This document shows, in pieces, positions 12,340 through 19,861 of a DNA stretch of 36,505 nt. The stretch comes from Streptosporangiaceae bacterium. Lineage in GTDB: Bacteria; Actinomycetota; Actinomycetes; Streptosporangiales; Streptosporangiaceae. A model generated the notes under the pieces. It did not search any database and was not told the origin of the DNA. It worked only from the letters and a program-made list of their open reading frames with translations. The stretch is taken from NCBI GenBank assembly GCA_030041195.1, contig JASHOI010000028.1, positions 1-36,505 on the forward strand. Direction: 5' to 3'. The first letter of the stretch is position 1, and each line of letters begins with the position of its first letter. The position numbers and the translations under genes were made by a program.

Positions 12340-14478
12340 GTGAGCAGCTCAGGCATGCCCGCTTCTGACGATTCGCGTGGCGGCTATCCGGAGGCCGAGC
12401 GGCTTTCGCTGGTCGAGGAGATTCACGGGCACCAGGTGGCCGATCCGTACCGGTGGCTGGAGGACCTGGACGATCGGCGGACCCAGCAGTGGTGTGAACG
12501 CCAGGATGAGCTGTTCTCGCGGTGGCAGGCCGGGTGGCTTGGTCAAAGCCTTCCGCGGCGGCTGCGGGACAGGCTTGCCGCGCTCGCCAATGCCGGCGGT
12601 GTCTCGGTCCCGGTGTGCCGCGGCGGGCGGCAGTTCTTCACCCGCCGCGGACCTGGCCAGGAGCATGAGGTGCTGCTCACGGCCGGTGCCGATGGTGCCG
12701 AGCGGGTGCTGGTCGACCCGGCCGCGATCGACCCGGCCGGGCTGACGACGCTCGATGGGTGGTTTGCCTCCTGCGAGGGCGACAGGCTGGCGTATCTGCT
12801 GTCGGCCGGCGGCAGCGAGCAGCCACTGCTGCGGGTGATGGACGTGACCAGCGGCGAGACCATCGACGGGCCGATCGACGGCGCCGCGTTCGCCGGGGTG
12901 GCCTGGCTGCCCGGCGGCACCGCGTTCTACTACCAGCGGCGCGCGGGCCAGCGCACCGGCGGGCCGCGGCCACGCCGCCTGGTCTACCTGCACACGGTCG
13001 GGTCGGATCCGGGCCAGGACATCGCGGTGTTCGGCCAGGGCCTGGAACCGACCGCGTTCTATGTCCCGATGGTGTCGCCCGACGGCAGGTGGCTGCGGCT
13101 CGCCGTGGACTGGGGCACCCGCGGCGTCGACACCTATCTGGCTGACCTGGCCGCCGACGGCCCGGCCGCGCCCCGGTTCCGGGCTCTGCAGCAGGGTGTC
13201 GAGGCGATCTCCGAAGCCTCGTTCGGCCGCGATGGCCGCATCTACGTGCTCACCGACCGGGACGCGCCGAACCGCCGGCTCTGCGCGGTGGATGCCGACC
13301 GCCTGGGCTACGAGGACTGGGACACCGTGCTGCCCGAGGACCCCGCCGCGGTCCTCGACGACTTCGCGATACTGGACGGTTCGCGGCCGGGCGAGCGGCT
13401 GCTGCTGGCCCTGCGGTCGCGGCACGCGCTGAGCGAGCTGTCACTGCACGACCTGGCCACCGGCGAGCTCCTGGCCCCGGTCCCGGCGCCCGGCCCCGGC
13501 ACGATCAAACAGCTCACCGGGCATCCCGACGGCGGCCCGTTCGCCTGGTTTTCCTACACCGACGACCGCACTCCTCCCACCGTCTGCCGATTCGACGCCC
13601 GGGCCCGCGCGGCCACGGTCTGGAGCCCGCCGCCCGGTCGCGTCGAGATTTCCGGGGTCGAGGTCAGCCACGTCGAGTACGCCTCCTACGACGGCACGGT
13701 CGTGCGGATGTTCATCCTGTCCCCGGCAGCCCGGCCGGACCGGCCGCGGCCCGCGATCCTGTACGGCTACGGCAGCCTCGGGCACTCCCGAACCCCGGCG
13801 TTTAGCCCGCTCAGGCTGGCCTGGGTGCAGGCCGGCGGCGTTTACGCGATCGCGAACGTCCGCGGCGGAGGCGAGGAGGGCCAGGCCTGGCACCGGGCCG
13901 GCATGCGAGAGAACCGGCAGAACGCCGTCGATGACTTCCACGCCGCCGGCGACTACCTGGTCGAGCACGGCTGGACCACGCGTGCCCAGCTCGGCATCCA
14001 CGGCGGATCCGCCGGCGGCCTCCTGGTCGGGACCGCGCTCACCCAGCGGCCCGGCGCCTACGCCGCGGTGCTGTGCTCGGCCCCGGTCCTGGACATGGTC
14101 CGCGCCGAGTTGTCCGGGGTCGGCGCGCTGACCGTGCATGAGCACGGTTCCGCCCGCGTACCCGAGGAACTGGTCTGGCTGCTCAGCCAGTCGCCGTACC
14201 ACCACGTGCAGCCGGGGACCGGCTACCCGGCGGTACTGCTCACCGTCTTCGAAGGCGATGCCCGGGTGAGCACCCTGCACGCCCGCAAGTTCGCCGCCGC
14301 GCTGCAGCACGCCACCACCGCCGCACCGGAGCAGCGGCCCATACTGCTGCGCCGCGAATACAACGTGGGACACACCGCCCGCGCGGTCTCCCGCTCGATC
14401 CCGCTCTGGCTCGACCAGCTCGCGTTCTTCGCCCAGCAACTCGGCCTGGACGCCAGCGTCCCGGCGGTCGGCGGCTAG
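12340..14478 (+). CDS. Prolyl oligopeptidase-family serine peptidase (S9A)
   Basis: 712 residues, matching the family length of about 700. The N-terminal 'HGHQVADPYRWLEDLDD' is the S9A signature, followed by a seven-bladed beta-propeller region (about 75-420) and an alpha/beta hydrolase domain. The catalytic triad is S557 in 'GIHGGSAGGLLVG', D640 in 'FEGDARVSTLHARK' and H678 in 'EYNVGHTARA', positions almost identical to porcine prolyl oligopeptidase. It cleaves short proline-containing or basic peptides in the cytosol; no signal peptide is seen. GTG 12340 has no Shine-Dalgarno; TACTGC at 12330-12335 and TTGGCG at 12309-12314 suggest a leaderless transcript. ATG 12355 is the alternative start. 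Its stop overlaps the convergent TetR stop inside CTAG. Confidence 0.93.
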   Translation: MSSSGMPASDDSRGGYPEAERLSLVEEIHGHQVADPYRWLEDLDDRRTQQWCERQDELFSRWQAGWLGQSLPRRLRDRLAALANAGGVSVPVCRGGRQFFTRRGPGQEHEVLLTAGADGAERVLVDPAAIDPAGLTTLDGWFASCEGDRLAYLLSAGGSEQPLLRVMDVTSGETIDGPIDGAAFAGVAWLPGGTAFYYQRRAGQRTGGPRPRRLVYLHTVGSDPGQDIAVFGQGLEPTAFYVPMVSPDGRWLRLAVDWGTRGVDTYLADLAADGPAAPRFRALQQGVEAISEASFGRDGRIYVLTDRDAPNRRLCAVDADRLGYEDWDTVLPEDPAAVLDDFAILDGSRPGERLLLALRSRHALSELSLHDLATGELLAPVPAPGPGTIKQLTGHPDGGPFAWFSYTDDRTPPTVCRFDARARAATVWSPPPGRVEISGVEVSHVEYASYDGTVVRMFILSPAARPDRPRPAILYGYGSLGHSRTPAFSPLRLAWVQAGGVYAIANVRGGGEEGQAWHRAGMRENRQNAVDDFHAAGDYLVEHGWTTRAQLGIHGGSAGGLLVGTALTQRPGAYAAVLCSAPVLDMVRAELSGVGALTVHEHGSARVPEELVWLLSQSPYHHVQPGTGYPAVLLTVFEGDARVSTLHARKFAAALQHATTAAPEQRPILLRREYNVGHTARAVSRSIPLWLDQLAFFAQQLGLDASVPAVGG

Positions 14479-15056
14479 CTCGCGCCGCCGGGGGAGACCA
14501 GGGGGAGGAACACCTCGTCGACGATCTCGGCGAGGAAGTCGTCGGAGGTGTCGCCGCTCGGCCGCATTATCTCGTGCCGCAGCAGGTCTCCGGGCAGCGA
14601 GGCGATCCGCGGGGTGATCCGGTCGCGGCGGGCCTGGCCGCGGCCGGCGGCGCGGGTCAGCACGGCGGTGATGGCGCGGGGACTGACCTCCATGAGTTCT
14701 GGCGGAAGGTCGGTCGACTCGGACATGAGCCCGTGCACGACCTCGGGCCCGATCTGGACGGCCTTGTCGCGGAAGTCCCGGAGCACGATGAGGACGTCGG
14801 TGCGCAGGTCACCGGTGTCGGGCACGTGGTCCTCGATCGAGCCCATGTGGTGGCGCATGGCCGCGTGTACCAGGGCTGCCCGGCTCGGCCACCTGCGGTA
14901 AAGGACGGACCTGGCCGCCCCGGCCCGCGCGGCCGCGCCTTCCATCGTGAACTTGGCGTAGCCGACGGCGCTCACCTCGTCCCACGCCGCGGTCAGCAGC
15001 GCGTCGTCAAGCGCCGCGCCCCTGCGCCGGGACGCTCCGCCCGCATGCCCGGTCAT
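14475..15056 (-). CDS. TetR/AcrR-family repressor of the adjacent DHA2 efflux pump
   Basis: 193 residues. The basic tail 'ASRRRGAALDDALL' leads into a TetR helix-turn-helix with 'AKFTMEGAAARAGAARSVLY' and 'RRWPSRAALVHAAM', then a C-terminal ligand domain of the type seen near efflux genes ('GPEVVHGLMSESTDLPPEL'). It diverges from the MFS gene at 15158, with two copies of a 17-bp near-palindrome between the starts and a consensus TATAAT on its own strand (15105-15100). It should repress itself and the pump and release on binding a toxic substrate (family knowledge plus inference). Confidence 0.92.
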   Translation of the reverse strand: MTGHAGGASRRRGAALDDALLTAAWDEVSAVGYAKFTMEGAAARAGAARSVLYRRWPSRAALVHAAMRHHMGSIEDHVPDTGDLRTDVLIVLRDFRDKAVQIGPEVVHGLMSESTDLPPELMEVSPRAITAVLTRAAGRGQARRDRITPRIASLPGDLLRHEIMRPSGDTSDDFLAEIVDEVFLPLVSPGGAS

Positions 15057-15081
15057 CCTCTGGCCATCGCTCCCGTCGATT

Positions 15082-15136
15082 AGCTACATGGTGTTGCTTA
15101 TTATAGCCGAAGCCAGTTAAGCTACACAGTGTTGCT
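15082..15136. promoter_or_regulatory. Two 17-bp TetR operators overlapping divergent promoters
   Basis: AGCTACATGGTGTTGCT (15082-15098) and AGCTACACAGTGTTGCT (15120-15136) are 15/17 identical, and each is a 7+3+7 inverted repeat with one mismatch; their starts are 38 bp apart. Plus-strand -35 TTGCTT (15095-15100) and -10 TAAGCT (15118-15123), 17 bp apart, drive the MFS gene. Minus-strand -10 TATAAT (15105-15100) drives the TetR gene. Operator 1 overlaps the pump -35, operator 2 the pump -10. Confidence 0.78.
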
Positions 15137-15157
15137 AATCGTGGAAGAGGAGACGTC

Positions 15158-16624
15158 GTGACCCCCGCTGCAAAGGCCGACGAGGCCATCGACCCCGCCA
15201 CCCGGAAGCTGATCTGGGTGATCGTGCTCGGCGCGCTGGCCCCGGCGCTCGACACGACGATCGTGAACGTCGCCCTGGCGTCGCTGGGGCGCTCATTGCA
15301 CGTCTCGGTGGCGACCAGCCAGTGGACGATCACCGGCTACCTGCTCGCGATGGGCATGGCGATGCCGATAACCCAGTGGGTATCCGAGCGCTTCGGGAGC
15401 AAGCGGGTGTGGCTGTGCTGCCTGGGCGTCTTCCTGGTCGGCTCGGCGCTGGCCGGCGCCTCGTGGAACATCGCCAGCCTGATCGTGTTCCGCCTGGTCC
15501 AGGGCGCAGCCGCCGGGGTCATGTGGCCGCTGCTGACCACGATGCTGACCCGCGCCGCGGGCCGCAACCGGCTGGGCCGCGCGGCGGCGATCGCCACGAT
15601 GATCGTCGTGGTGGTGCCGATCTTCGGGCCCGTCGTCGGCGGCGTGATCGTCACCAACATCGGCTGGCGGTGGGTCTTCTACGTCAACCCGCCCATCTGC
15701 CTGGCGGCGATGTGGCTCGCCTGGCGGATGCTCCCGCCGGACGCCGCATCCCGCGACGCCCGCCCGCTGGACGTCCCCGGGCTGGCCCTGCTGTCCCCGG
15801 CGCTGGCGCTGGTCATCTACGGGCTCTCGGGAGCCGCGGGGCCCAGCGGGTTCGCCGCCGTGAAGGCGTGGCTGCCGCTCGCCGCCGGCCTGGTGCTCAC
15901 CGCGGCGTTCGTGATCCACGCGCTGCGCAGGAGGCGCGCTCCGCTCATCAACGTCCGGCTGCTGCGGGTCCGCTGCTACGCGGCAGCCACCGCGGTGCAG
16001 TTCCTGGCCGGCCTGTCGGTCTACGGGCCGCTGCTGCTGATCGCCCTGTTCTACCAGGACGTCCAGGGCAAGAGCGCGCTCGCCGTCGGCTTGCTCCTCG
16101 CCCCGCAGGGGATCGGGTCCCTGGTCCCGCGGAGCATCGCCGGCAAGCTGACCGACCGGCTCGGCCCGCGGCCGATCGTCATCGCCGGCCTGCTGCTCAC
16201 CGCGCTCGGCACGCTCGCCTTCGCCTGGGCAGGCCCGGCGACCAGCGAGTGGCTGCTCGCCGCGTCGCTGTTCGTCCGCGGCGCGGGGCTGGCGCCGGTC
16301 ACGATCGCGGTCGTGGCCGGGGCCTTCCGCGACATACCGTCCGAGGACGTGCCCGACGCCAGCAGCACGACCAGGATCGTTCAGCAGATCGGCGGATCAT
16401 TCGGTGCCGCGATCCTGGCCCTCATCCTGGCCAGCGCACTGCTCAGTCATCGGGCCGTTACGCCCGCCGCCCGCGGACTCGCCTTCGACACCGCGTTCTG
16501 GTGGGCGATCGCCCTGACCGCGCTCGCGCTCGTGCCCGCGGTTCTCCTTCCGGGAACACGAAACCGGCGGGCCGAGGAGCCGGCCGCTGGCCGGATCCGG
16601 AGTGCCGCCGAACAGCGTGGCTGA
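15158..16624 (+). CDS. DHA2-family (EmrB/QacA type) MFS drug exporter
   Basis: 488 residues with about 14 hydrophobic segments, as in the DHA2 proton-antiport family. 'APALDTTIVNVALASL' is motif D1 in helix 1; 'WVSERFGSKRVW' is motif A after helix 2; 'RLVQGAAAGVMWPLL' is helix 4; 'GPVVGGVIVTNIGWRWVFYV' is motif C in helix 5. The C-terminus is a short polar tail. GTG 15158 has GAGGAG 6 nt upstream. It exports toxic compounds across the cytoplasmic membrane; the substrate is unknown. Expression is presumably controlled by the divergent TetR through the 15082-15136 operators. Confidence 0.95.
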   Translation: MTPAAKADEAIDPATRKLIWVIVLGALAPALDTTIVNVALASLGRSLHVSVATSQWTITGYLLAMGMAMPITQWVSERFGSKRVWLCCLGVFLVGSALAGASWNIASLIVFRLVQGAAAGVMWPLLTTMLTRAAGRNRLGRAAAIATMIVVVVPIFGPVVGGVIVTNIGWRWVFYVNPPICLAAMWLAWRMLPPDAASRDARPLDVPGLALLSPALALVIYGLSGAAGPSGFAAVKAWLPLAAGLVLTAAFVIHALRRRRAPLINVRLLRVRCYAAATAVQFLAGLSVYGPLLLIALFYQDVQGKSALAVGLLLAPQGIGSLVPRSIAGKLTDRLGPRPIVIAGLLLTALGTLAFAWAGPATSEWLLAASLFVRGAGLAPVTIAVVAGAFRDIPSEDVPDASSTTRIVQQIGGSFGAAILALILASALLSHRAVTPAARGLAFDTAFWWAIALTALALVPAVLLPGTRNRRAEEPAAGRIRSAAEQRG

Positions 16625-16929
16625 GGAGCTCACCCGGCGGCATGGGAACAGGTTAATTAATTGGCCGGCTGCATACCCTGTAGCGGTATCACAGATACCT
16701 CCTCCAGGTATTTAGAGATACCCGGAGGAGGTTCATTGCCGGACCGGAATCATTACATTTTTGTAATCTACTAAACCCAGGTCTACCTGCGGATATGCGC
16801 GGTCACGCGGGACTCGGAGTTCGCTTTCTGGCCAGTTCTCTTGCCCGGTCAGCAAACCGGCATCTAATGTTCTGATCACAGCGCCCCAGTATTCCGGCAA
16901 GAACGCCGGGGAAACCGAGGAGAACCGAG
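16625..16929. other. 305-bp hairpin-rich intergenic leader
   Basis: No gene is seen. It holds a run of TTAATTAATT (16653-16662), rare in this DNA. There is a cluster of four GGTAT/ATACC half-sites (16685-16722), a strong stem (16697-16732), ATTACA-TTTT-TGTAAT (16752-16767), CAGGT-CT-ACCTG (16778-16789) and a small CCGGC/GCCGG hairpin (16894-16909) just before the ribosome site. It probably combines the end of the MFS transcript with the promoter/leader of the membrane operon. Confidence 0.55.
16685..16767. promoter_or_regulatory. Compound inverted-repeat element (possible operator or terminator/attenuator)
   Basis: GGTATC-ACA-GATACC (16685-16699) overlaps a long stem, ACCTCCTCC-A-GGTAT (16697-16711) pairing with ATACC-C-GGAGGAGGT (16718-16732) around TTAGAG. 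The two structures share ACC at 16697-16699, so they exclude each other in RNA. The right arm of the long stem contains GGAGGAGG, an anti-16S sequence with no start codon close by. ATTACATTTTTGTAAT follows at 16752-16767. Confidence 0.5.
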
Positions 16930-17934
16930 ATGAGTGACATCGCGGTCGCGGGCGGACAGGCCGCGAGGCGCGACAGCGCAAGCGTCGCGGCCGCGGATGG
17001 CTGGCAGCCGCCCGACGCGAGGCGGGTGCTGCAGCTTTCGCTGGCGGCCATATGGCTGCTCGACGCGGTGCTGCAGTACCAGTCGTTCATGTTCACCAAG
17101 GCGTTCGGGCAGATGCTGGCGGGGACCGCCGCCGGTAACCCCGGGGTGATCGCCAGCCCGATCAACTGGGATGCGCGTCTGGTCGAGCACCACACGGTGC
17201 TGCTGAATACGATCTTCGCCACGATCCAGCTGCTGCTCGCCCTGGGCATCGCGTGGCGCCCCACGCTCCGTGTCGCGCTGGCTGCCTCGATCGCGTGGGC
17301 TCTGGGTGTGTGGTGGTTCGGTGAAGGGCTGGGCGAGGTCCTGAACAGCGGTGCGAGCCCGGTCAACGGGGCTCCCGGCGCGGTGATCATCTACGCGCTG
17401 CTCGCGGTGCTGCTGTGGCCCTCCGACCGGCACGCGGTCACGGCACCGTTCGCGGCAGCCCGCGCGGTGGGCGCGCCGGTGGCCCGGGCGCTGTGGCTGG
17501 TGCTGTGGGGGAGCCTGGCTTATTTCGCCTTGATCCCGGCCAACCGCGCGCCCCAGGCGCTGCACGACATGATCGGGGGCATGGCCAGCGGCGAGCCCGG
17601 CTGGCTGGCCGCGCTGGACAACCACGCGGCTTCGCTCCTGGCGAACCAGGGACTGGCTGCCTCCATCGTGCTGGCGGTCGCGCTCGCGTTGATCGCGGTC
17701 GGCGTCTACCTCCCGCGGCCGGCGGCCCGGGCCACGGTGGTGCTGGCCATCGTGGTGGCCGCGGTCATCTGGGTCTTCGGGGAGGCGTTCGGGGCCATCC
17801 TGGCCGGAGGAGCGACCGACCCCAACTCCGGCCTGCTGCTGATCTTGCTTGCGGCGGCCTACTGGCCAGTGCGGACTGCGGTCACGGCGCCAGCGGTGGT
17901 CCAGCCCGCCGGTGCGGAAGAGGCGAGGGCATAA
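16930..17934 (+). CDS. Eight-helix membrane protein made of two duplicated four-helix modules
   Basis: 334 residues with about eight membrane helices. The two halves (about 33-165 and 186-315) are internally homologous: 'QMLAGTAAGNPG' versus 'DMIGGMASGEPG' (61-72 and 213-224), 'WWFGEGLGEVLNSGA' versus 'WVFGEAFGAILAGGA' (FGE at 130 and 283), and 'LLWPSDRHAVTAP' versus 'AYWPVRTAVTAP'. Histidines 87-88 and 232 sit at related places before the second helix of each half. ATG 16930 has GAGGAG 7 nt upstream. Its stop overlaps the start of the next gene (TAATGA), so the two products are probably made together and may form a complex. No named family is recognised with certainty; a membrane redox or metal-handling role is speculation. 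Confidence 0.8.
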   Translation: MSDIAVAGGQAARRDSASVAAADGWQPPDARRVLQLSLAAIWLLDAVLQYQSFMFTKAFGQMLAGTAAGNPGVIASPINWDARLVEHHTVLLNTIFATIQLLLALGIAWRPTLRVALAASIAWALGVWWFGEGLGEVLNSGASPVNGAPGAVIIYALLAVLLWPSDRHAVTAPFAAARAVGAPVARALWLVLWGSLAYFALIPANRAPQALHDMIGGMASGEPGWLAALDNHAASLLANQGLAASIVLAVALALIAVGVYLPRPAARATVVLAIVVAAVIWVFGEAFGAILAGGATDPNSGLLLILLAAAYWPVRTAVTAPAVVQPAGAEEARA

Positions 17935-18725
17935 TGACACCGTCCTGGATCTTGGACATCCTTGCCGCGGTCATGCTGCTGGTCGCGGCCGTCAGCGCGA
18001 GCCGGCTGGCAGCGGCACGGCCGTGGGCCGGGTCTGGCGGGGATGCCGACATCGACGTCGCGCACGTGCTGATGGGCATCGCGATGGCGGGCATGCTGGT
18101 CGCGAGCTTGACCACGCTGCCAAACGGCGTGTGGGACGCGATCTTCGCGGTGATGACGGCGTGGTTCGGCTGGCGGGTCTACCGCGAATCCCTGAGGGAA
18201 GGCGTCCGCGTCCTGGCCGACGGCCACCGGATGCCGCACCTGGTGCACAGCGCCGCGATGCTGTACATGTTCGTGGCCCTGAACGCGTCCGCGGCGGGCA
18301 GCGGGGCCGGGATGAGCGGCATGGGCGGCTCCGGAGCGGCGATGCGGACGCTGAGCGTGCCGGTGGTGGCGTTCATCTTCGCGCTGTGGCTGGCCGTCTA
18401 CGTCGTGCTGGACCTGGACCGGCTGTCCGGCCCGGGGCACGCGCACGGCAGTTACTTCGCCGCCCCGGCGCTGGTCGGCGCCGCGGCCGGGACCGGATCC
18501 AGGAACCTGGCTGCCGCCTCAGCCGGTTCCGCCGGAGCCGGCACCAGCGTGGCCACCCTGCCGGATCAGGCCGCCGATGGCGGTCATCCGGCCGACGGCG
18601 CCGGCCAGGCCGGCGGAGGCCGGCCCGGGTCGGCCGGCGCCCTCTTGCTCAGTCCTCAGGTTGCTGCGGGCTGCCGCATCGCGATGGGCGTGACCATGGC
18701 CTTCATGCTCGTCATCATGATCTAG
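17934..18725 (+). CDS. DUF5134-like multi-pass membrane protein
   Basis: 263 residues with about six helices: 'ILDILAAVMLLVAAVSA', 'VAHVLMGIAMAGMLVASL', 'VWDAIFAVMTAWFGW', 'HLVHSAAMLYMFVALNA', 'VPVVAFIFALWLAVYVVL' and C-terminal 'CRIAMGVTMAFMLVIMI'. His/Met spacing such as H-x2-M in helix 2 and H-x3-M-x2-M in helix 4, plus the terminal Met-rich helix, matches the actinobacterial DUF5134 pattern as I recall it and hints at metal or haem handling (inference). A Gly/Ala/Ser-rich loop (about 180-235) is probably disordered. The start ATG 17934 overlaps the previous stop by one base. Its 3' end overlaps the convergent DUF1810 gene by 11 bp. Confidence 0.78.
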   Translation: MTPSWILDILAAVMLLVAAVSASRLAAARPWAGSGGDADIDVAHVLMGIAMAGMLVASLTTLPNGVWDAIFAVMTAWFGWRVYRESLREGVRVLADGHRMPHLVHSAAMLYMFVALNASAAGSGAGMSGMGGSGAAMRTLSVPVVAFIFALWLAVYVVLDLDRLSGPGHAHGSYFAAPALVGAAAGTGSRNLAAASAGSAGAGTSVATLPDQAADGGHPADGAGQAGGGRPGSAGALLLSPQVAAGCRIAMGVTMAFMLVIMI

Positions 18726-19185
18726 GACCATCACGCGGCGGTTGCCCGGCTCCCGGCGGGCCGAGGAGCTGGTCGCTGGCCGGATCCGGGACCCCGCCGA
18801 AGAACCGGCCGAGGACCTCGGCGAACACCGGCTGCTCCGGGGCGGCGCGAAGAAACAGCGTTGCTGACGAGCGCAGCTTCATCGCGTCGACCTCACCGAA
18901 GATCTGCTCCGCGGTCCGGCCCTCCGTCCCGGCCACGATGCCCGCGCACTCGATCAGCCGCGGGCCGAGCACCGGGTGGGCCAGGTATGCCCTGGCCTCG
19001 TCGAGCGAGGAGATCGCGTACCGCTGCGCCGCCGGGCTCCAGCCGAGCCCGGCTATCTGCGGGAACACGAACCACATCCAGTGGCTGGTCTTGCGCCCGC
19101 TGCGCAGCTCGGCGGTGGCGTGGCCGTAACTGCCGCCGGTGTCCTGTGCGGCCACGAAGCGGCCGAGATCGTACGGGTCATCCAT
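18715..19185 (-). CDS. DUF1810 domain protein
   Basis: 156 residues. The features of DUF1810 (PF08837) are clear: N-terminal 'DDPYDLGRFVAAQD', 'ELRSGRKTSHWMWFVFPQI', 'AISSLDEARAYLAHPVLG', 'GRTAEQIFGEVDAMKLRSSA' and 'FAEVLGRFFGG'. The family is a small, mostly helical soluble protein of unknown biochemical function, often annotated as calpastatin-like without good basis. ATG 19185 has no strong ribosome site. The Pro/Gly-rich tail after residue 135 is longer than usual. It is transcribed toward the membrane operon and overlaps it by 11 bp. Confidence 0.92.
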   Translation of the reverse strand: MDDPYDLGRFVAAQDTGGSYGHATAELRSGRKTSHWMWFVFPQIAGLGWSPAAQRYAISSLDEARAYLAHPVLGPRLIECAGIVAGTEGRTAEQIFGEVDAMKLRSSATLFLRAAPEQPVFAEVLGRFFGGVPDPASDQLLGPPGAGQPPRDGPRS

Positions 19186-19280
19186 GGTCAGGCAGCGTAC
19201 GCAACGCGCGGCTGACCCGAGTGGTGCTGCAGGCCGAGCACCGGGGCCCGGCGCGTTCGGGCCACTGGATCTGATCCCTG

Positions 19281-19327
19281 TTGACGGACCGCATATAACC
19301 GTTATATAAATCGTATAACCGTTATAC
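19281..19327 (+). promoter_or_regulatory. Promoter with twin PadR operators
   Basis: ATATAACCGTTATAT (19293-19307) and GTATAACCGTTATAC (19313-19327) are two perfect 7+1+7 palindromes 20 bp apart. -35 TTGACG (19281-19286) and -10 TATATA (19303-19308), spacer 16 bp, place the -10 on the right half of operator 1; operator 2 covers the start-point region and ends one base before the ribosome site. This fits autorepression of the PadR-ABC operon. Confidence 0.8.
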
Positions 19328-19336
19328 GGAGGTGTG

Positions 19337-19861
19337 ATGCAGCAGGAAGCCGTGCTGGCGATGCTGGCGAAAGAGCCCTCACAGGGCTACCAGCTGCGGG
19401 CCCGGATGAACGACGCGCTTGGTCCGCTCGGTGAGGCGCTGAACGCCGGCCAGATCTACGTCACGCTCGGGCGACTGGAGAAGGCGGGCCTCGTCGCCCT
19501 CGACGACGCGGCGGATCCGGTGGACCCGGAACGCAAGGTCTACGTGCTCACCGCCGCGGGCCAGGAACGCGTCGCGGAGTGGCTTGCCGAGACGAGCTGG
19601 CCCAGGCCCGACCTGGCCGAGTTCCACCTGAAGCTCGTCGCGGCCGCCGCTGCCGGACTCGCCGACCCGATCAACATCGTCAACGCGCAGCGGCGCGAGC
19701 TGCTGCTCCGGCTGCGCGCCGCGGAGCGCGCCGCGATGGCGGTGCCGGGCGGCTCGGACGCGGCGCTGCTGCTCGAAGGCATCGTGCTCCGCTTTCAGGC
19801 TGATCTTCGCTGGCTGAGGGCCTGCGAGGCGAACTGGATTGCTCGAAGGAGAAGGAGATGA
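19337..19861 (+). CDS. PadR-family transcriptional repressor
   Basis: 174 residues. The N-terminal winged helix of PadR is visible: 'EAVLAMLAKEPSQGYQLRAR', 'LNAGQIYVTLGRLEKAGLV' and 'RKVYVLTAAGQERVAEWL'. A C-terminal helical dimerisation region (about 90-170, PadR_C/Vir_C type) follows. ATG 19337 is preferred to GTG 19334 because GGAGG (19328-19332) lies only one base from the GTG. The gene overlaps the ABC ATPase by ATGA (19858-19861), so repressor and transporter are translated in step. The operators just upstream imply self-repression; the ligand is unknown, and PadR proteins near ABC exporters usually sense their substrates. Confidence 0.93.
   Translation: MQQEAVLAMLAKEPSQGYQLRARMNDALGPLGEALNAGQIYVTLGRLEKAGLVALDDAADPVDPERKVYVLTAAGQERVAEWLAETSWPRPDLAEFHLKLVAAAAAGLADPINIVNAQRRELLLRLRAAERAAMAVPGGSDAALLLEGIVLRFQADLRWLRACEANWIARRRRR

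Noticed and set aside
16733..16981. Small minus-strand frame across the membrane-operon leader
   Set aside because: It starts inside the next gene, has no ribosome site and would cross the palindromes that better explain the region.
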